Shown in pieces: positions 58,983-64,000 of a stretch of 64,000 nt of DNA. The position numbers and the translations under genes were made by a program. Every line of letters starts with the position of its first letter. Within the stretch, counting starts at the first letter, position 1. The notes beneath the pieces were generated by a model. The model was not told the DNA's origin. It made no database searches and worked only from the letters and a program-made list of their open reading frames with translations. Source of the DNA: Sipunculus nudus (lineage: Eukaryota > Annelida > Sipuncula > Golfingiida > Sipunculidae); assembly GCA_026874595.1 (NCBI GenBank), contig CM049316.1, forward strand, positions 17,695,839 to 17,759,838. The letters run 5' to 3'.

Positions 58983-61737
58983 ATAACTACCGAGTGGATG
59001 TAAAATAACTACCGAGTGGTTGTAAGATAACTACCGAGTGGTTGTAAGATAACTACCGAGTGGTTATAAGATAACTACCTGGTGGATGTAAGATAACTAC
59101 CGAGTGGTTGTAAGATAACTACCGAGTGGTTGTAGGGTAACTACCGAGTGGATGTAAATAACTACCGAGTGGTTGTAAGATAAATACAAAGTGGTTTTAA
59201 GATAACCACCGAGTGGTTGTAAGATAACTACCGAGTGGATGTAAGATAACCACCGAGTGGTTGTAAGATAATTACCGAGTGGTTGTAAGATAACAACCGA
59301 GTGGTTGTAAGATAACTACCGAGTGGTTGTAAGATAACTACCGAGTGGATGTAAGATAACTACCGAGTGGTTGTAAGATAACTACCGAGTGGATGTGAAT
59401 AACTACCGAGTGGTTGTAAGATAACTACCGAGTGGATGTAAGATAACTACCGAGTGGTTGTAAGATAACTACCGAGTGGTTGTAAGATAACTACCGAGTG
59501 GTTGTAAGATAACTACCGAGTGGTTGTAAGATAACTACCGAGTGGATGTAAGATAACTACTGAGCGGTTGTGAGATACTACCGAGTGGTTGTAAGATAAC
59601 TACCGAGTGGTTGTAAGATAACTACCGAGTGGTTGTAAGATAACTACCGAGTGGTTGTAAGATAACTACCGAGTGGTTGTAAGATAACTACCGAGTGGAT
59701 GTAAGATAACTACCGAGTGGATGTAAGATAACTACCGAGTGGTTGTAAGATAACTACCGAGTGGATGTAAGATAACTACCGAGTGGTTGTAAGATAACTA
59801 CAGAGTGGTTGTAAGATAACTACCGAGTGGTTGTAAGATAACTACCGAGTGGTTGTAAGATAACTACCGAGTGGTTGTAAGATAACTACCGAGTGGTTGT
59901 AGGATATAACTACCGAGTGGTTGTAAGATAACTACCGAGTGGTTGTAAGATAACTACCGAGTGGTTGTAAGATAACTACCGAGTGGTTGTAAGATAACTA
60001 CCGAGTGGTTGTAAGATAACTACCGAGTGGTTGTAAGATAACTACCGAGTGGATGTAAGATAACTACCGAGTGGTTGTAAGATAACTACCGAGTGGATGT
60101 AAGATAACTACCGAGTGGTTGTAAGATAACTACCGAGTGGATGTAAGATAACTACCGAGTGGTTGTAAGATAACTACCGTGTGGTTGTAGGGTAACTACC
60201 GAGTGGTTGTAAGATAACTACCGAGTGGATGTAAGATAACTACCGAGTGGTTGTAAAATAACTACCGAGTGGTTGTAAGATAACTACCGAGTGGTTGTCA
60301 GATAACTACCGAGTGGTTGTCAGATAACTACCGAGTGGTTGTCAGATAACTACCGAGTGGTTGTAAGATAACTACCGAGTGGTTGTAAGATAACTACCGA
60401 GTGGTTGTAAGATAACTACCGAGTGGTTGTAAGATAACTACCGAGTGGTTGTAAGATAACTACCGAGTGGTTGTAAGATAACTACCGAGTGGTTGTAAGA
60501 TAACTACCGAGTGGTTGTCAGATAACTACCGAGTGGTTGTAAGATAACTACCGAGTGGTTGTCAGATAACTACCGAGTGTTTGTGAGATAACTACCGAGT
60601 GGTTGTCAGATAACTACCGAGTGGTTGTAAGATAACTACCGAGTGGTTGTAAGATAACTACCGAGTGGTTGTAAGATAACTACCGAGTGGTTGTAGGGTA
60701 ACTACCGAGTGGTTGTCAGATAACTACCGAGTGGTTGTCAGATAACTACCGAGTGGTTGTAAGATAACTACCGAGTGGTTGTAAGATAACTACCGAGTGG
60801 TTGTAAGATAACTACCGAGTGGTTGTCAGCTAACTACCGAGTGGTTGTAAGATAACTACCGAGTGGTTGTAGGGTAACTACCGAGTGGTTGTAAGATAAC
60901 TACCGAGTGGTTGTAGGGTAACTACCGAGTGGTTGTAAGATAACTACCGAGTGGTTGTAAGATAACTACCGAGTGGTTGTAAGATAACTACCGAGTGGTT
61001 GTAAGATAACTACCGAGTGGTTGTAAGATAACTACCGAGTGGTTGTCAGATAACTACCGAGTGGATGTAAGATAACTACCGAGTGGTTGTCAGATAACTA
61101 CCGAGTGGTTGTCAGATAACTACCGAGTGGTTGTAAGATAACTACCGAGTGGATGTAAGATAACTACCGAGTGGTTGTAAGATAACTACCGAGTAGTTGT
61201 AAGATAACTACCGAGTGGTTGTAGGGTAACTACCGAGTGGTTGTAAGATAACTAACGAGTGGTTGTAAGATAACCACCTGGTGGTTGTAAGATAACTACT
61301 GAGTGGTTGTAAGATTACTACCTGGTGGTTGTAAGATAACTACCTGGTGGATGTAAGATAACTACCGAGTGGTTGTAGGATATAACTACCGAGTGGTTGT
61401 AGGATATAACTACCCAGTGGTTGTAGGATATAACTACCGAGTGGTTGTAGGGTAACTACCGAGTGGTTGTACGATAACTACCCAGTGGTTGTAAGATAAC
61501 TACTGAGTGGTTGTAAGATAACTACTGAGTGGTTGTAAGATTACTACCTGGTGGTAGTAAGATAACTACCGAGTGGTTGTAATATTACTACCGAGTGGTT
61601 GTAAGATTACTACCGATGGGTTGTAAGATAACTACCCAGTGGTTGTAAGGTAACTACCCAGTGGTTGTAAGATAATTACCGAATGGTTGTAAGATAACCA
61701 CCGAGTGGTTGTAAGATAACCACCGTGCGGTTGTAAT
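58983..61737 (+). repeat. 22-bp satellite, roughly 125 copies
   Basis: The unit is TAACTACCGAGTGGTTGTAAGA. Variants are regional: GGATGTAAGA units concentrate in 58983-60240, GTTGTCAGA units in 60290-61130, and TAGGGTAAC or TAGGATATAAC units are scattered. The right edge (61255-61737) is degenerate, with CCTGGTGG and CCCAGTGG forms. The core ACTACCGAGTGGT is partly self-complementary. Every unit contains TAA and the length is not divisible by three, so it is non-coding. It has no unique spacers, so it is not CRISPR-like. Confidence 0.97.
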
Positions 61738-62275
<538 letters not shown>

Positions 62276-62279
62276 TATC

Positions 62280-64000
62280 GCTGCGTCTGATTTTCTACTG
62301 GCAGAAATGGCTTTATGAATGCACTCTGTTTTTTAGGCACCCGTGTCTAAAGCAAACTTAAACTTGCATTCAGTCCGTTCTGAGTCCTTATGCTTCTAAC
62401 TGCTTGGAAATTTATGTTCTGGCAAAAAAAAATGAAAAAGAAAATACTTTCATATTTTAATAAAAAACACTGAAAACACTTTTTTCACTAAATTTTAACG
62501 AGTCATAAAACATGAATCGATATGTTTCAATGTGCCACCTGTCACCCCATGCGTGACCTTTTACCGTGATTTATGAACATACATGTCTTAAGGAGGCCCT
62601 TCGATGTATGTTTTAGTTCAACCCGTACTTTTTGTGTCAGTTGGCAAAACTGGCTTTCGGTTATCAACAAAGATAACTGGAAAACCTACTTGCAGCCTGC
62701 CAGCATTTCTATCGTCTATTTATGTTAGCTTAATGTCAGCATTCTAGAATATTGTCGTTTTGAATTAAACACCTTCCCAAATATAAATTCAAACCTGCTC
62801 AATAAAATGGGTACTGTTTCCTCCGGGAATAACCTGAAGAGACTGAACAAGTTATGAGATTTGTAACCATAGGTCAAGTGCTTATAAAAAGGAAAATTAT
62901 TTACTCGATCTTGAAAAGGTGAGATGAATAAAGAATGACCTGTGTGAATGCATGGATGGTCCATACAAGAGTGAAGAGGTAAGAGTGGACCTTGTGACAA
63001 AAACGCTTGGTGACCTGGGCTTATCAAAAGTCATCAAACAGCTGCATCATTCAGTCAAGTGCTATACGTCGAGGCTAAATAATAAGGAGTCTTGGCAAGT
63101 ATTTCGTTGAAACGAATATATTGATAGCAGTGTTTGACCCTTGGTTCTGTGAAAGATGGCATAGTAGCAGCGTAGAAACATGCACCGACAAATCTCTACC
63201 TGCCCTCTTGAACTAGTAAAAGCAGAAAAGATAGGATAAAGTTTTAACTATTGTACCAGAAAGATGTTTTGAAGATATAGAGGCAAAGGGTGATAATTTA
63301 AGAACGTCCCACGTGCCACTCAAAATGTAGACGACGTACTGTCAGTCGGCACGGGTTACCGAGGTGTAACATAATTTAGAATGCTTTATTATATTTTTCA
63401 GAAGCGTTGCCATTAGATAAAAAGGACTTTTCCGTTACCATGGGGACTGTGCGCAGAGGTCGTCTGCTGTATTAAGAGGAAGTGGGCTTGTTTTATTCGT
63501 AAAATATGAGGCACATCAAGGAATAGCCTTGGAAGGACGGATATTCTTTTCAGAATCTGAGATAGAACAAGTATGATTAATATTTTGATATAAAGGACAC
63601 GACCATTTTATGTCATCCTTCGCCAACAGATGTCTCTGGTAAAAAGAAAAAAGCTATCTTCCTTATTCCTCTTCTGTCAGCTTAGTTTTCTTGTCTAACT
63701 TTATACCAAGACTATTGCTGCTGTTTTTCAGAGTGGCAGCTTAATATGAATTGATATTTACATATATATATAATGATAAACTAGTTTTATTTTCATTTTT
63801 CCTGTATTGTTCTCATCTTTCAGATGCTGCTTCTAGCATTTATGATCCGGTAATATCCCATAATGTTCGGTCTTTGTGCGGCATATACTCTTAATGTTCA
63901 GCCTTGGAGAAGGTGTATGGTGGTCACATGACCAAGGTCTATAAAATCAATTTTGCAGCATTGCCTCGTGATGAATAAATAATGAGCTGGATGCTGGTTC
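62280..64000. other. No recognised feature at the right edge
   Basis: A 100-codon minus-strand frame (62725-63027) is the longest here. It contains no motif I recognise and no clear start or splice context. The rest is ordinary AT-rich sequence. Confidence 0.35.

Noticed and set aside
58983-61737. CRISPR array
   Set aside because: Units are contiguous with no unique spacers, and the surrounding DNA is eukaryotic in character.

Overview
The window is non-coding, repeat-rich, visibly AT-rich eukaryotic DNA, most likely from a mollusc and probably a bivalve. The basis is the repeat repertoire, recognised from memory and not searched: interspersed repeats opening with TTAGCTCA(C/G)CTGA plus a CGTCCGTC-rich stretch and closing with AGCTGAGCxTCATGACC.ATGGGTCACTTGTT; GACGGGCGTATTATGC-type repeats; GGCGGAGGC-type repeats; and many long (TA)n tracts. 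I found no convincing complete protein-coding gene, tRNA or rRNA. Almost all open frames are 60-140 codons, carry no recognisable domain, and often run through microsatellites.

Layout. 1-10.5 kb holds three same-strand copies of one interspersed repeat family (to 832, 3626-5065, 7800-10531), with internal tandem repeats rich in AGGTCA half-sites, plus a 110-bp-arm inverted repeat at 4152-5264 and two other tandem or interspersed repeats. 10.5-16.4 kb is mixed single-copy-looking DNA with diverged tandem repeats, hairpins, a small TIR-flanked segment and microsatellites.

16.4-41.6 kb is the dominant structure: about 25 kb of head-to-tail array with a period near 10 kb. Each unit is a 5'-truncated non-LTR retrotransposon (LINE) 3' part followed by a 4.2-4.5 kb complex repeat block, here called X. 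In two units the LINE is split at the same place by a 4.3-4.7 kb segment with matching ends TAGTCAGGGGG(C/T)CAAA, which looks like a DNA transposon. The third X block carries an 890-bp solo LTR, and a second solo LTR of the same family lies inverted at 49.25-50.11 kb. The order of insertions gives a relative history: LINE, then DNA transposon, then 10-kb amplification, then solo LTR.

41.6-50.1 kb holds scattered fragments of the X family, a CATTTGCA-rich element wedged inside a (TA)n tract, and the inverted LTR. 50.5-53.0 kb is a 49-bp minisatellite of about 50 copies. 53.1-53.8 kb is a decayed LINE C-terminus. 57.2-57.7 kb is a short TIR element containing a 16-base stretch identical to the unit of the 22-bp satellite at 58.98-61.74 kb (roughly 125 copies). 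The last 1.7 kb shows nothing I can identify. All coordinates of repeat edges were judged by eye and should be read as approximate unless an exact motif is stated.
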